Part shown: positions 49,997-58,172 of the stretch, one piece after another
How positions within the stretch are numbered: the first letter of the stretch is position 1
Layout of the letters: every line of letters starts with the position of its first letter
From: Verrucomicrobiota bacterium
GTDB lineage: Bacteria > Verrucomicrobiota > Verrucomicrobiia > Limisphaerales > JACRJY01
Reading direction: 5' to 3'
Assembly: GCA_016235585.1 (NCBI GenBank)
Contig: JACRJY010000012.1
Span: forward strand, 1-64,000
Length of the DNA stretch: 64,000 nucleotides
The notes under the pieces: model-generated
Told to the model about the DNA's origin: nothing
The model's input: the letters and a program-made list of their open reading frames with translations, nothing else
Database searches by the model: none
Position numbers and translations under genes: made by a program

Positions 49997-51820
49997 TTGG
50001 CCGGCGAACTCCAGCGCGCGTTCCGTTTCTTCCGGCCCGACCGGTCGCGCGTGGCCGTGGTGTTCACACTGATGCTGGGCGGCATCGGGCTGAACCTCCT
50101 CAAGCCCTGGCCGCTGGCGCTCATCGTGGACTGCGTGCTGGGCGGCAAGCCGCTCCCGGCGTGGCTTGGTGAATGGGGCGACGGCGCGGCGGGAAAATCG
50201 CGGCTCGTGTTCATGTTGAGTTTGTCGGTGCTCGCGCTGCATCTGGTTCAAGGCGCGCTGTCCGCGTTGCAAAACTTTCTCGCCATCGGCGTCGGCCTGC
50301 GCGGATTGCAGCGCGTGCGGAACGATGTCTTCGCCAGCCTCCAGCGGCTTTCGCTCAAGTTCCATCACGGCGCGAAAAGCGGCGACCTCATCTACCGCGC
50401 GGCGTGGGACACGTTTTCGTTCCAGACACTTTTCCAGCAAGGCCTGATGACCACGGCCAGCGCAACGGTCTCGCTCGCGTTGATGGTGGTGGTGATGGCG
50501 AAACTCAACTTCCTGCTCACGCTCGTGGCGCTGGCGACCGTGCCGCTGGTGGTGGCGGCGATAAAATTCTTCGGCACGAAAATGACCGAGCGCGGCGCGC
50601 TGGCGCAGCAGGCCGACAGCGCCGTGACTTCGCTCGTGCAGCAGAACATCGCGGCGCTGCCGCTCATCCAGAGCTACACGCGCGAGGCGCACGAGGAGGA
50701 GAAATTCACCGCGCAAACCGCCAGCGCGCAGGAGCGGCGTCTCGCGCAGCACGGCTGGGAGCTGCTCTACTGGCTGGCGCTCACCGTCGCGTTCGGCCTT
50801 GGCACGGCGGCGATCGTGTATCTCGGCGCGATGCAGGTGCTCGATGGCAAGCTGACTGTCGGCGCGCTGCTGATTTTTCTCGCCTACCTCGCGCAGCTTT
50901 ACGAGCCGCTCAACCAGCTCTCGCACGTCGGCGCGACGGTGGCCGGGGCGCGGGCTGGGGTGAAGCGGGTGTTCGAGATTCTCGACAGCGAGGAGGAAGT
51001 GAAGGAGGCGGCGAACGCGAGGGCGGTGAAACATTCAACATTCAACATTCAACATTCAACATCGAACGAAGCGCCGCCGCTTTTGGTGAGCGGTGAAATT
51101 TGTTTCGCCAACGTGTCCTTCCGCTACCAGCAGGAGCGCGAGATTTTGTCCGGCATCTCGTTTGAACTGAAGCCCGGCGAGTCCGCCGCGATTATCGGCC
51201 CCAGCGGCGTGGGCAAGACGACGCTGATGAATCTTCTCCCGCGCTTCTACGATCCGACCGGCGGCGCGGTGCGGCTCGACGGCGCGGACTTGCGCGAGTT
51301 GAAGCTGAAAGACTTGCGCGAGCAGATCGCCGTCGTGTTGCAGGAGCCGATTCTCCTGCCGGCGACGATTGCCGAGAACATCGCCTGCGGCAAGCCGGGC
51401 GCGACTCGCGACGACATCGAAGCTGCCGCGCGGGCCGCGAACGCCGACACGTTCATCCGCAAGCTGCCGCAGGGCTACGACACGCCGGTGGGCGAGGGCG
51501 CGGCGCGCTTGAGCGTGGGCGAGAAGCAGCGGCTCAACCTCGCGCGGGCCTTTCTGAAAAACGCGCCCATCCTCCTGCTCGACGAGCCGACCAGCGCGCT
51601 CGACGCCGAGAGCGAGGCGCTCGTGGTCGCGAGCCTGAACGACTTGATGAAAGGCCGCACCGTGCTGATGGTCGCGCACCGCTTGAGCACCATCCGCCGC
51701 GTGACGAAAATCATCGTGCTGGAGAATGGACGCATCGCGGAGATGGGCCGCCACGAGGAACTGCTTGCACGCGGCGGTTACTATTCCCGCGTCGCCAGCG
51801 GGCAGGTGAGCTTGGATTAA
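49997..51820 (+). CDS. MsbA-like ABC exporter (fused membrane and ATPase domains)
   Basis: The start is a TTG 4 bases after the murA stop; the 607-residue protein opens AGELQRAFRFFRPDRSR. About six spans make the type I exporter membrane domain, then the ATPase domain: AAIIGPSGVGKTTLMNLL (Walker A), VLQEPILLPATIAENIACG (Q-loop), LSVGEKQRLNLARAFL (signature, slightly altered from LSGGQ), ILLLDEPTSALD (Walker B) and MVAHRLSTI. It exports a lipid or hydrophobic compound. Between the two domains is RAVKHSTFNIQHSTSNEA, made by tandem 7-base repeats. Confidence 0.9.
   Translation: MAGELQRAFRFFRPDRSRVAVVFTLMLGGIGLNLLKPWPLALIVDCVLGGKPLPAWLGEWGDGAAGKSRLVFMLSLSVLALHLVQGALSALQNFLAIGVGLRGLQRVRNDVFASLQRLSLKFHHGAKSGDLIYRAAWDTFSFQTLFQQGLMTTASATVSLALMVVVMAKLNFLLTLVALATVPLVVAAIKFFGTKMTERGALAQQADSAVTSLVQQNIAALPLIQSYTREAHEEEKFTAQTASAQERRLAQHGWELLYWLALTVAFGLGTAAIVYLGAMQVLDGKLTVGALLIFLAYLAQLYEPLNQLSHVGATVAGARAGVKRVFEILDSEEEVKEAANARAVKHSTFNIQHSTSNEAPPLLVSGEICFANVSFRYQQEREILSGISFELKPGESAAIIGPSGVGKTTLMNLLPRFYDPTGGAVRLDGADLRELKLKDLREQIAVVLQEPILLPATIAENIACGKPGATRDDIEAAARAANADTFIRKLPQGYDTPVGEGAARLSVGEKQRLNLARAFLKNAPILLLDEPTSALDAESEALVVASLNDLMKGRTVLMVAHRLSTIRRVTKIIVLENGRIAEMGRHEELLARGGYYSRVASGQVSLD
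51033..51060 (+). repeat. Four tandem ATTCAAC heptamers inside the ABC exporter gene
   Basis: The unit ATTCAAC occurs four times without change, flanked by related partial units (AAC before, ATCGAAC after). It encodes the linker between membrane and ATPase domains. The base composition is sharply different from the GC-rich gene. Confidence 0.92.
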
Positions 51821-51833
51821 CCGCAGGCATGAG

Positions 51834-52130
51834 ATGGAGCCTGAGGAATTGTTCAACTACTGCGAGGCGGGACTGTGGTTCGTCGTCGCGGTGATTCTAT
51901 TTCTCAAGTCCCGCCGGACGGAGCCGATGCAAAGGAAACTCGCAGGCAAAACGGCAGCGGCCTTCGCCGTGTTCGCGATCACCGATTTGATCGAGGCGCA
52001 GACCGGCGCGTGGTGGAGGCCGTGGTGGCTCTTCGTGCTCAAGGCGGCGTGCGTGCTGGTGTTCGTGACGGCGTGGTGGAGATACCGGCGGCTGGGCAGA
52101 AAATCACCGCCATCGGACAGGCCAAATTGA
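51834..52130 (+). CDS. Small membrane protein (98 aa, unknown function)
   Basis: The protein has three hydrophobic stretches (YCEAGLWFVVAVILFL, KTAAAFAVFAITDLIEA and PWWLFVLKAACVLVFVTAWW) and a basic, polar tail. It begins 13 bases after the ABC exporter and may be co-transcribed. I do not recognise a family. Confidence 0.6.
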   Translation: MEPEELFNYCEAGLWFVVAVILFLKSRRTEPMQRKLAGKTAAAFAVFAITDLIEAQTGAWWRPWWLFVLKAACVLVFVTAWWRYRRLGRKSPPSDRPN

Positions 52131-52221
52131 TGCCGGACGGGCGGTTCGCTTCCAGGCTTGGTTCCCGGGAGAATTTTCCGCGCCAAGCTCATGCTTGCCA
52201 AAACACGGGTTATCTGGCTTT

Positions 52222-52512
52222 ATGCAGGCAAATCCAAATCTCAACGAACCACCAACCGTGAACCTCTCCTCCTATGCCGTCGGTCAGGCCGTCTTTGTGC
52301 GGACGGACACGGTGGACTACGAGGAGAAAACCATCGCGTTCTCCTCGCTGGAGGAACTGGTCAAGGTCTGCTCCGAGCCGCACCCGAACATGCTGCTGGA
52401 AAAAATCATCATTCACAGCCTCGGTGGTGGCGAGCCGAGCGCGCTCACGCTGGGCTTCATCTCCTGCACCAAGGGCCAGCGCCCCGGCAACCCGGCGAAG
52501 GTCGGAGTTTGA
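52222..52512 (+). CDS. Small hypothetical protein (96 aa)
   Basis: I choose MQANPNLNEPPTVN as the start over the ATG nine codons earlier; either is possible. The protein is soluble and has one cluster of notable residues, LLEKIIIHSLGGGEPSALTLGFISC. It reads like a small regulatory or stress protein, but no family comes to mind. A CCACGGA-type repeat follows directly. Confidence 0.55.
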   Translation: MQANPNLNEPPTVNLSSYAVGQAVFVRTDTVDYEEKTIAFSSLEELVKVCSEPHPNMLLEKIIIHSLGGGEPSALTLGFISCTKGQRPGNPAKVGV

Positions 52513-52521
52513 GAGGCGGAG

Positions 52522-52640
52522 AACCACGGAAAACACGGAGCACACCGAAGCGGTTGGAATTTCATCCGGTGGGCAGTGAATTTCTTGCCGCAACCTACTC
52601 CTTCCTCCCCTTTCCGTGTCTTCCGTGTGCTCCGTGGTTC
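52522..52640. repeat. CCACGGA-family inverted repeat, copy 3
   Basis: AACCACGGAAAACACGGAGC (from 52522) pairs with GTGTGCTCCGTGGTTC (to 52640) around an unpaired middle of about 60 bases. It lies in the convergent gap between the 52222 gene and pgl. Confidence 0.8.
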
Positions 52641-52664
52641 CATCTCTGGAAACCATGGCGGCAC

Positions 52665-53381
52665 TCATCCCAGGTCGGAAAAAATCACCGTGCTCTGCCG
52701 TGCCCGCAGAACATTCGCGAGCGGCGTCGCGCCGTCGGGAAGCAGCGACTGGCGCAACGCCTCCTCCTTACCCGCGCCGGAGGCGAGCACCCAAACCTTT
52801 TGCGCCGCCGCCAGCACGGGATAACCCAGCGTGATGCGCCGGGGCGGCGGCTTGCCCGCTGTCACCGCGCGATAAACGCGAGCATCGGTCAAACACTCCG
52901 GCGGCTCACCAGGAAAAAGTGATGCCACGTGGCCGTCCTCGCCCATGCCGAGGAACACCATGTCGAGCACCGGCTGGCCGTCGCGCGTGGTCGTGGCAAA
53001 GCGGCGAAGTTCGGTTGCCGCTTCTTCAGCAGCGCGCTCTGGTTCGACCTCGCCGCGCACGCGGTGAATTTGCACCGGAGGAATCCCCAGCGGCGTGAAC
53101 AGGAGTAGTTGAGCGGAGGCGAAGTTGCTTTCGTTGTGATCAGGCGGCACGCACCGCTCATCCGCCCAGAAGAAATGGACTCCGCGAAAAAGTTCGCTTC
53201 GTCTCGCCGCCTGTTCCGCCACGGCGGAGAAAAAATCCTTCGCGATGCGCCCACCGGAGAGCGCGGCGGTGTAGTTGGCGCTCGCATTCGTTCGTGCCGC
53301 GAGTTCTTCGAGCCAGCGCTGCGCGACAGTGTCCGCCAGTTCGCGCGGCGAAAGGCAGCGAGTGATTTCAAAATTGCCCAT
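52665..53381 (-). CDS. pgl: 6-phosphogluconolactonase
   Basis: Starting at MGNFEITRCLSP gives 238 residues, the usual length for the DevB-type enzyme. The motifs are YTAALSGGRIAKDFF, VHFFWADERCVPPDHNESNF and MVFLGMGEDGHVASLFPG, which hold the catalytic and phosphate-binding residues. It hydrolyses 6-phosphogluconolactone in the oxidative pentose phosphate pathway. Glucose-6-phosphate dehydrogenase is not in the window. Divergent from eboE, with about 100 bases between. Confidence 0.92.
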   Translation of the reverse strand: MGNFEITRCLSPRELADTVAQRWLEELAARTNASANYTAALSGGRIAKDFFSAVAEQAARRSELFRGVHFFWADERCVPPDHNESNFASAQLLLFTPLGIPPVQIHRVRGEVEPERAAEEAATELRRFATTTRDGQPVLDMVFLGMGEDGHVASLFPGEPPECLTDARVYRAVTAGKPPPRRITLGYPVLAAAQKVWVLASGAGKEEALRQSLLPDGATPLANVLRARQSTVIFSDLG

Positions 53382-53485
53382 GCCTGTTTGTAACCGGGCG
53401 CCGCCCGATTGTCCGCATGATTCAAGATGCCCGCTTGTCTTTTCCCGCAATCTTGCTTTGCTCATGTGCGCGCATCTGCGACACG

Positions 53486-54655
53486 ATGAAACTCAAACAC
53501 GGCCTGCATCTGGCCTACTGCACCAACATCCACCGCGGCGAAACCTGGCCGCAGACGCTGGATTCCCTCAAGCAGTTCACGCTTGCCGTGCGCCAGAAGG
53601 TTTGCCCGGACAAGCCCTACGCCATCGGCCTGCGGCTCGGCGACACGGCGGCACGTGAGCTGGCCGAACCCGCCACGCTGTTCGCGTTCCAAAAGTGGCT
53701 CGACGCGAACCAGTGCTACGTTTTCACGATCAACGGATTTCCCTACGGCAAGTTTCACGGCGCGCGCGTGAAAGAGCAGGTCTACGCGCCGGACTGGACG
53801 ACGCCGGAGCGCCTCGACTACACGAACCGGCTTTTTGATCTGCTCGCGCAACTCGTGCCCGACGGCGTCGAGGGCAGCGTGAGCACCGTGCCGGTGTCGT
53901 TCAAGGAATTCATCCGCGACGAGCGACAAGTGCGCGAGGCGCGGGCGAATCTCTGGCGCTGCGTCGAGCACATCGAGAAACTCACGCGCCAAACTGGAAA
54001 AAAACTTCACCTCGGCCTGGAGCCGGAGCCGCTCTGCTATCTGGAAACCACCGCCGAGACGGTGAAATTCTTCGAGCAACTGCGCGCCGACCGGCCCGGC
54101 GACCTGCGGCTCGACGAACACCTCGGCGTGAATTACGATTGCTGCCATCTTGCCGTCGAATACGAGCATCCACGCGAAGCCATCGGTCGCCTTCGGCAGC
54201 ACGGCATCAAGATCAGCAAGATTCATTTGAGTTCCGCGCTCAAGTTGCGCCCCACCGCCGAGGCGCGGCAGGCGCTGCACGCGTTCGCGGATGACATTTA
54301 TTTCCACCAAGTCATCGCCCGCGCCGCCGACGGCACGATCACGCGGCACAAGGATTTGGATGTCGCGCTCGCGCTGCACAACCACCTGCCGCCGCGCGTG
54401 GACGACGAGTGGCGCATCCATTTCCACGTGCCGCTGCACAGCCCGCCCACGGCGCTCTTCGACACTACGGCGGATCATCTGCTTGGCGTGCTGGACGAGG
54501 TGCGGGCGCATCCGCAGATGTGCGCGCACTTCGAGATGGAGACCTACACGTGGGAAGTCATGCCGGCAGAGATGAAACGGCGCAACGTGGTGGATCAGCT
54601 CGTCAGCGAATACGAGTGGACGCTCAAGGAATTTTCCAAACGCGGGCTGTGCTGA
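53486..54655 (+). CDS. eboE: EboE-type TIM-barrel protein (metabolite traffic)
   Basis: I start at MKLKHGLHLAYCTNIHRGET (389 residues). The opening LAYCTNIHRGETWPQTL, YVFTINGFPYGKFHG, VKEQVYAPDWTTPERL and VSTVPVSFKEF are the lines I recognise from EboE, a xylose-isomerase-like TIM-barrel protein. HLGLEPEPLCYLETT and GVNYDCCHLAVEYE supply likely metal ligands. The ebo cluster has been linked to moving secondary-metabolite precursors to the periplasm in cyanobacteria (scytonemin). The next gene is a UbiA-family protein, as in ebo clusters; eboA, eboB, eboD and eboF are not in the window. Confidence 0.78.
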   Translation: MKLKHGLHLAYCTNIHRGETWPQTLDSLKQFTLAVRQKVCPDKPYAIGLRLGDTAARELAEPATLFAFQKWLDANQCYVFTINGFPYGKFHGARVKEQVYAPDWTTPERLDYTNRLFDLLAQLVPDGVEGSVSTVPVSFKEFIRDERQVREARANLWRCVEHIEKLTRQTGKKLHLGLEPEPLCYLETTAETVKFFEQLRADRPGDLRLDEHLGVNYDCCHLAVEYEHPREAIGRLRQHGIKISKIHLSSALKLRPTAEARQALHAFADDIYFHQVIARAADGTITRHKDLDVALALHNHLPPRVDDEWRIHFHVPLHSPPTALFDTTADHLLGVLDEVRAHPQMCAHFEMETYTWEVMPAEMKRRNVVDQLVSEYEWTLKEFSKRGLC

Positions 54656-54717
54656 ACGTGAAAAAGGAATTGAAAACTTGCCCAAGTGCGAGCGTGGAGC
54701 GTGTTTCGTTTGCCGCG

Positions 54718-54876
54718 TTCCCCCTCACCCTGACCCTCTCCCCCGGGGAGAGGGAACAACCAGCGCCAGCTTTTGATAATTCGTTGGCGCGTTCGGCCAA
54801 CACCGCGCCCGGTTTGCTCGAAAGGCGGAATACGATTCTCCCTCTCCTCCGGGGAGAGGGCCGGGGTGAGGGGGAA
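54718..54876. repeat. CCCTCACC...GGTGAGGG inverted repeat between eboE and eboC
   Basis: TTCCCCCTCACCCTGACCC on the left pairs with GGGCCGGGGTGAGGGGGAA on the right, each with its own CTCTCC...GGAGAG hairpin. The family matches the elements inside the FtsK gene and at 59174. It fills most of the 274-base gap. Confidence 0.85.
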
Positions 54877-54929
54877 GGACGCAACCAGTTTGCGAGCGGT
54901 TGCATTTCCAGCCCGGCTTTCGCTAAAGA

Positions 54930-55781
54930 ATGAAAACCCTCCGCGCACTGCTGGTGCTGGGCCGCGTGTCGAATTTGCCGACCGTGTGGTCGAACTGCCT
55001 CGCGGCCTGGCTGCTCGGCGGCGGCGGGGACTGGGGCGTCTTCGCGCAGCTCTGTCTCGGCGCGACGTATCTCTATCTCGGCGGGATGTTTTTGAACGAT
55101 GCGTTCGACGCGGAGTTCGACCGCCAGCATCGCGCGGAGCGGCCGATTCCAGCTGGCGTGATTTCCACGCCCGCCGTGTGGGGCTGGGGAATCGGCTGGC
55201 TCGTCGCCGGGCTGGGAACCCTGGCGCTGCTGGGCCGGGACACCGCGCTGCTCGCGGTGGTGCTGACGGCGGCGATTTTGCTTTACGACGCGGTTCACAA
55301 AAAAATCGCCTTCGCGCCGGTGCTCATGGCGCTGTGCCGTTTCTTCCTCTACCTCGTGGCGGCTTCGACGTCATGGGATGGCATCAACGGACTCGTCGTG
55401 TGGAGTGCGGCGGTGCTCGCGGCCTACATCGTCGGCTTGAGCCACCTCGCGCGGCGAGAGAGCGCGCCGGGCGCGCTGCAATACTGGCCGTGCGTGCTGC
55501 TCGCCGCGCCGCTCGTGCTGGCGTGGATCGTCAACGACGGCGGGTTCCGTCAAAACGCGCTCGTGCTCGGCGCGCTGCTGGGCGTGTGGATCGTGCGCTG
55601 CCTGCGCTCGACGCTCTGGACGCGCGAGCGGAACATCGGTCGCACGGTGTCGGGCCTGCTCGCGGGCATCGCGCTGGTGGACTCGCTGGCGGTGGCGTCC
55701 GCGCCGCCGCAGACGGGGTTAATCTTCCTCGTGCTGTTCGGCGCGGCGCTGCTGTTCCAGCGCGTGGTGCCGGCGACGTGA
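54930..55781 (+). CDS. eboC: UbiA-family prenyltransferase (EboC-like)
   Basis: The 283-residue polytopic protein carries both acidic motifs of UbiA enzymes in altered form: MFLNDAFDAEFDRQHRAERPIPAG (the first Asp-rich motif, with the following Arg-Pro-Ile) and LLYDAVHKKIAF (the second). Seven to nine spans are visible. UbiA enzymes join a polyprenyl chain to an aromatic or sugar acceptor within the membrane. Being next to eboE it is best read as EboC, though a role in quinone or other lipid synthesis is possible. Confidence 0.78.
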   Translation: MKTLRALLVLGRVSNLPTVWSNCLAAWLLGGGGDWGVFAQLCLGATYLYLGGMFLNDAFDAEFDRQHRAERPIPAGVISTPAVWGWGIGWLVAGLGTLALLGRDTALLAVVLTAAILLYDAVHKKIAFAPVLMALCRFFLYLVAASTSWDGINGLVVWSAAVLAAYIVGLSHLARRESAPGALQYWPCVLLAAPLVLAWIVNDGGFRQNALVLGALLGVWIVRCLRSTLWTRERNIGRTVSGLLAGIALVDSLAVASAPPQTGLIFLVLFGAALLFQRVVPAT

Positions 55782-55808
55782 GAAAGCGGGGCCGGGTGGT
55801 TACATTTT

Positions 55809-56624
55809 TTAGGCAACTCCGGCGTCAGAGGCTTGCCGGTAGCGGCTCAATTCCTCCACCGTCAATTGCTCCTGCGGCACAAGCTGGTAATGTCGCTCCT
55901 CGCGGACGCGCACGCCGGCTTCAGTGTCCTCGAATTCAAAAAGTGCAATAACTTCGTCAGCCATGAATTGCGCCGCCAACGGACGACAGACGAGGGCTGG
56001 GAACTTCTCGGCGCACAAGGCGATGTCTTGCTCGATTTGCACCGCGCCAAGCCGGTCACGTCCGCCTTTGGCTTGAATCGGCAGGATGTAATGGCAGCCC
56101 CTCCGATCCAAACCCACATAAAGTTCGTCGGTTTCCACTTGGCCAATATCAGCTACGGAAGTGCGGAGATGATTTTGCAAAGAGTAGCAAGTCAGCCCGG
56201 TAAAAAGGTCAACCAGCCGGTTGTAGCGTAGCTTGGATAGCAGAGCCTGCTCGTCTCCCAATGCGTAGCGCGAGATTACTCCCGGCGTCGCATCGGGCAC
56301 CTTGATCACACTCAAAGCAGTATTCGGACTGAGCGTCCACTGGACCGCTAAAACAAAACGGTAGCGGCTATTTCCAACTTTTCGCAACACCCATTCCTTG
56401 TTAGCAGGGGCGGTCGAACGAATCTCTTTTGGGAATGGCTGGCGAAACCGAAAGGAATAAACAACGTCGCCAACATTCTTCGGCCTCTCCAAGCCGAGCG
56501 AGGTTGCCGCCCGCACGATTTCTTCGCGTTCAAATTCGAGTTCAGTCAGCCCTGGGCGATAATGGGCCTGAAAGATAAAAGCGATGATGCGCGAGTATTG
56601 TTTTTCGTTTGCCATAAAGTTCAT
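55809..56624 (-). CDS. Restriction endonuclease of a type II R-M pair (PD-(D/E)XK-like)
   Basis: The start at MNFMANEKQYSRII overlaps the methyltransferase stop as ATGA (271 residues); the ORF track's start 5 codons earlier is less likely. VETDELYVGLDRRGCHYILP followed by IQAKGGRDRLGAVQIEQD has the Glu, Asp and Gln-x-Lys spacing of PD-(D/E)XK nucleases (here ending in QAK). The GC content is lower than in the neighbourhood. Coupling to a DNA methyltransferase makes a restriction enzyme the most likely reading. The target sequence cannot be told. Confidence 0.72.
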   Translation of the reverse strand: MNFMANEKQYSRIIAFIFQAHYRPGLTELEFEREEIVRAATSLGLERPKNVGDVVYSFRFRQPFPKEIRSTAPANKEWVLRKVGNSRYRFVLAVQWTLSPNTALSVIKVPDATPGVISRYALGDEQALLSKLRYNRLVDLFTGLTCYSLQNHLRTSVADIGQVETDELYVGLDRRGCHYILPIQAKGGRDRLGAVQIEQDIALCAEKFPALVCRPLAAQFMADEVIALFEFEDTEAGVRVREERHYQLVPQEQLTVEELSRYRQASDAGVA

Positions 56625-58021
56625 CGGTTTCCAGGCCAACGCAGGACAAGGACTTCTTCTCGAAGTTGCTCTCGAGTTGCGGTGGCAAGGCGCGTGCGAA
56701 AGAGATCAAGAGCGGTCACTTCGTATCCCAGTTGTTCGGCGATGGAGCCCAGGAGTTGGCCAGTGCGGATCATGACGCGCAGATAGGATGCTTGGTCGCC
56801 CACGACATAAGCAAGCTGGGCACCGGGCCGCAGGAGTGGTCGGAGTTCCGCAAGGTGTTTCGCCATCCCGCCAAAATAGAGCTTTGTAACTCGCGCGTAG
56901 AGCCGCTCGAAACCACTCGTTTTACCCATTTCGATCCGTCTCCGCTCGATCTCTATAGCGAGCCGCTCAATCTCGGGATGCTGTGCGACCCAGCGGTCGT
57001 CGTCGTCTCCTTTATAGACGCCGCGGGTGTTCGAGCGAAGCATTGTTCGTTTCAGATCACGTAAAGTTGCCCGGTCGCGGAAGAATCCGAGGATCACGCT
57101 TTCTAGCCGAGTCGTTCGTGTGTAATCCTTTTCGTTTGGATATGGTGGCGAAGTGATGACCGTATCAATGGATGCCGGTTCAAGCAGGGCTGGTGCGATC
57201 CGGGCATCGGCATGAAGGACGCGGGCCGAAACTTTAGGAAGCGACTTGAGCAGACGGATGTCGTGGGCCATTTGGCAGACTCGGGTTAGCCACGTTGATA
57301 CGACTGGAGCGTCATCTTTGGCGGGGCCGACGCCAACTTCCGGGCCAAAATGGAGATTACTAATCGTCGTTACCAAGGCGCGAGCAAGGGCCAACCGGAA
57401 ATGCGCTCCGAAACAAGGTGAGGCGTTGATGGCATCAAGCAAGACCAGCGTTTTGTGCAAGGGCAGCGTGCTGATGCAGTCAGTGAGCAGGAGTTTTGCG
57501 GCGTCGACGGGTAGGTGCCGCAACTGGATAGCCGGTGGTGTCTCTCGCAATAAACATGGCTGCGGGTCGTCAATGATCCCTTCACGTTCCAACGCATCCA
57601 GTGTCCGTTCCGCAATGCCAGCGGCGGCTAGTTCAAGTTGATCGGGATCCGGCGACCAATCGATCTTGGTGGTGCTTGCAAAATAGGCCATCGGATGTGC
57701 CTCGATGCCGATGCCATGCAGTCCGAGCTTCTGACATTCAACGATGGTTGTCCCCGTGCCACAAAAAGGGTCGAGCACGTTTGCATCGGCACCAAGACCG
57801 AAACGCTCGATGTATTGCCGCACGAGATGAGGCGGGAAGGAGAGGATGAATCGATACCAGTCGTGCGCTGGTCGGTCGGCGAGTTCAAGGCGGTTGGAAT
57901 CGTTATGCTGAGCGGGACGGATGGTGGTTTCGTGTTTGATGCCGAGCTTGGTAAGTCTGGCGAGCGGAGCGGAGTAGACGCTTACAACCTTTTGCGTGGA
58001 TTTGAGTGTCAGGCTCGGCAT
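56621..58021 (-). CDS. DNA methyltransferase of a type II R-M pair (amino-methyltransferase, SPPY type)
   Basis: This 466-residue protein has motif I NVLDPFCGTGTTIVECQKLG and motif IV VITSPPYPNEKDY, which identify an amino-group (N4-cytosine or N6-adenine) DNA methyltransferase; SPPY favours N4-cytosine. Motif I precedes motif IV, with about 190 residues between that hold a target-recognition-like region. It protects host DNA from the nuclease encoded by the overlapping gene. The codon use and GC are unlike those of its neighbours, as expected for a transferred module. No controller protein gene is evident. Confidence 0.85.
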   Translation of the reverse strand: MPSLTLKSTQKVVSVYSAPLARLTKLGIKHETTIRPAQHNDSNRLELADRPAHDWYRFILSFPPHLVRQYIERFGLGADANVLDPFCGTGTTIVECQKLGLHGIGIEAHPMAYFASTTKIDWSPDPDQLELAAAGIAERTLDALEREGIIDDPQPCLLRETPPAIQLRHLPVDAAKLLLTDCISTLPLHKTLVLLDAINASPCFGAHFRLALARALVTTISNLHFGPEVGVGPAKDDAPVVSTWLTRVCQMAHDIRLLKSLPKVSARVLHADARIAPALLEPASIDTVITSPPYPNEKDYTRTTRLESVILGFFRDRATLRDLKRTMLRSNTRGVYKGDDDDRWVAQHPEIERLAIEIERRRIEMGKTSGFERLYARVTKLYFGGMAKHLAELRPLLRPGAQLAYVVGDQASYLRVMIRTGQLLGSIAEQLGYEVTALDLFRTRLATATREQLREEVLVLRWPGNR

Positions 58022-58172
58022 GGTGTTTGGGAGCTAAAAGGATTCCGTCATTTTGAGCAAGTGGCGAAATGAAGATGACAAAAACCAGTGTTCTTAAACG
58101 GCTCAAGAGAGGATTCAGAAATTGGTCGAGCGACTACGCTCCATTGCGTCTCTGCGATTAAAACACGTCCTA

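Noticed and set aside
48176-51034. 952-residue ORF on the minus strand
   Set aside because: It lies antisense to prmC, murA and the ABC exporter, which have clear motifs. The His/Arg/Ala-rich translation is typical of a shadow frame in GC-rich DNA.
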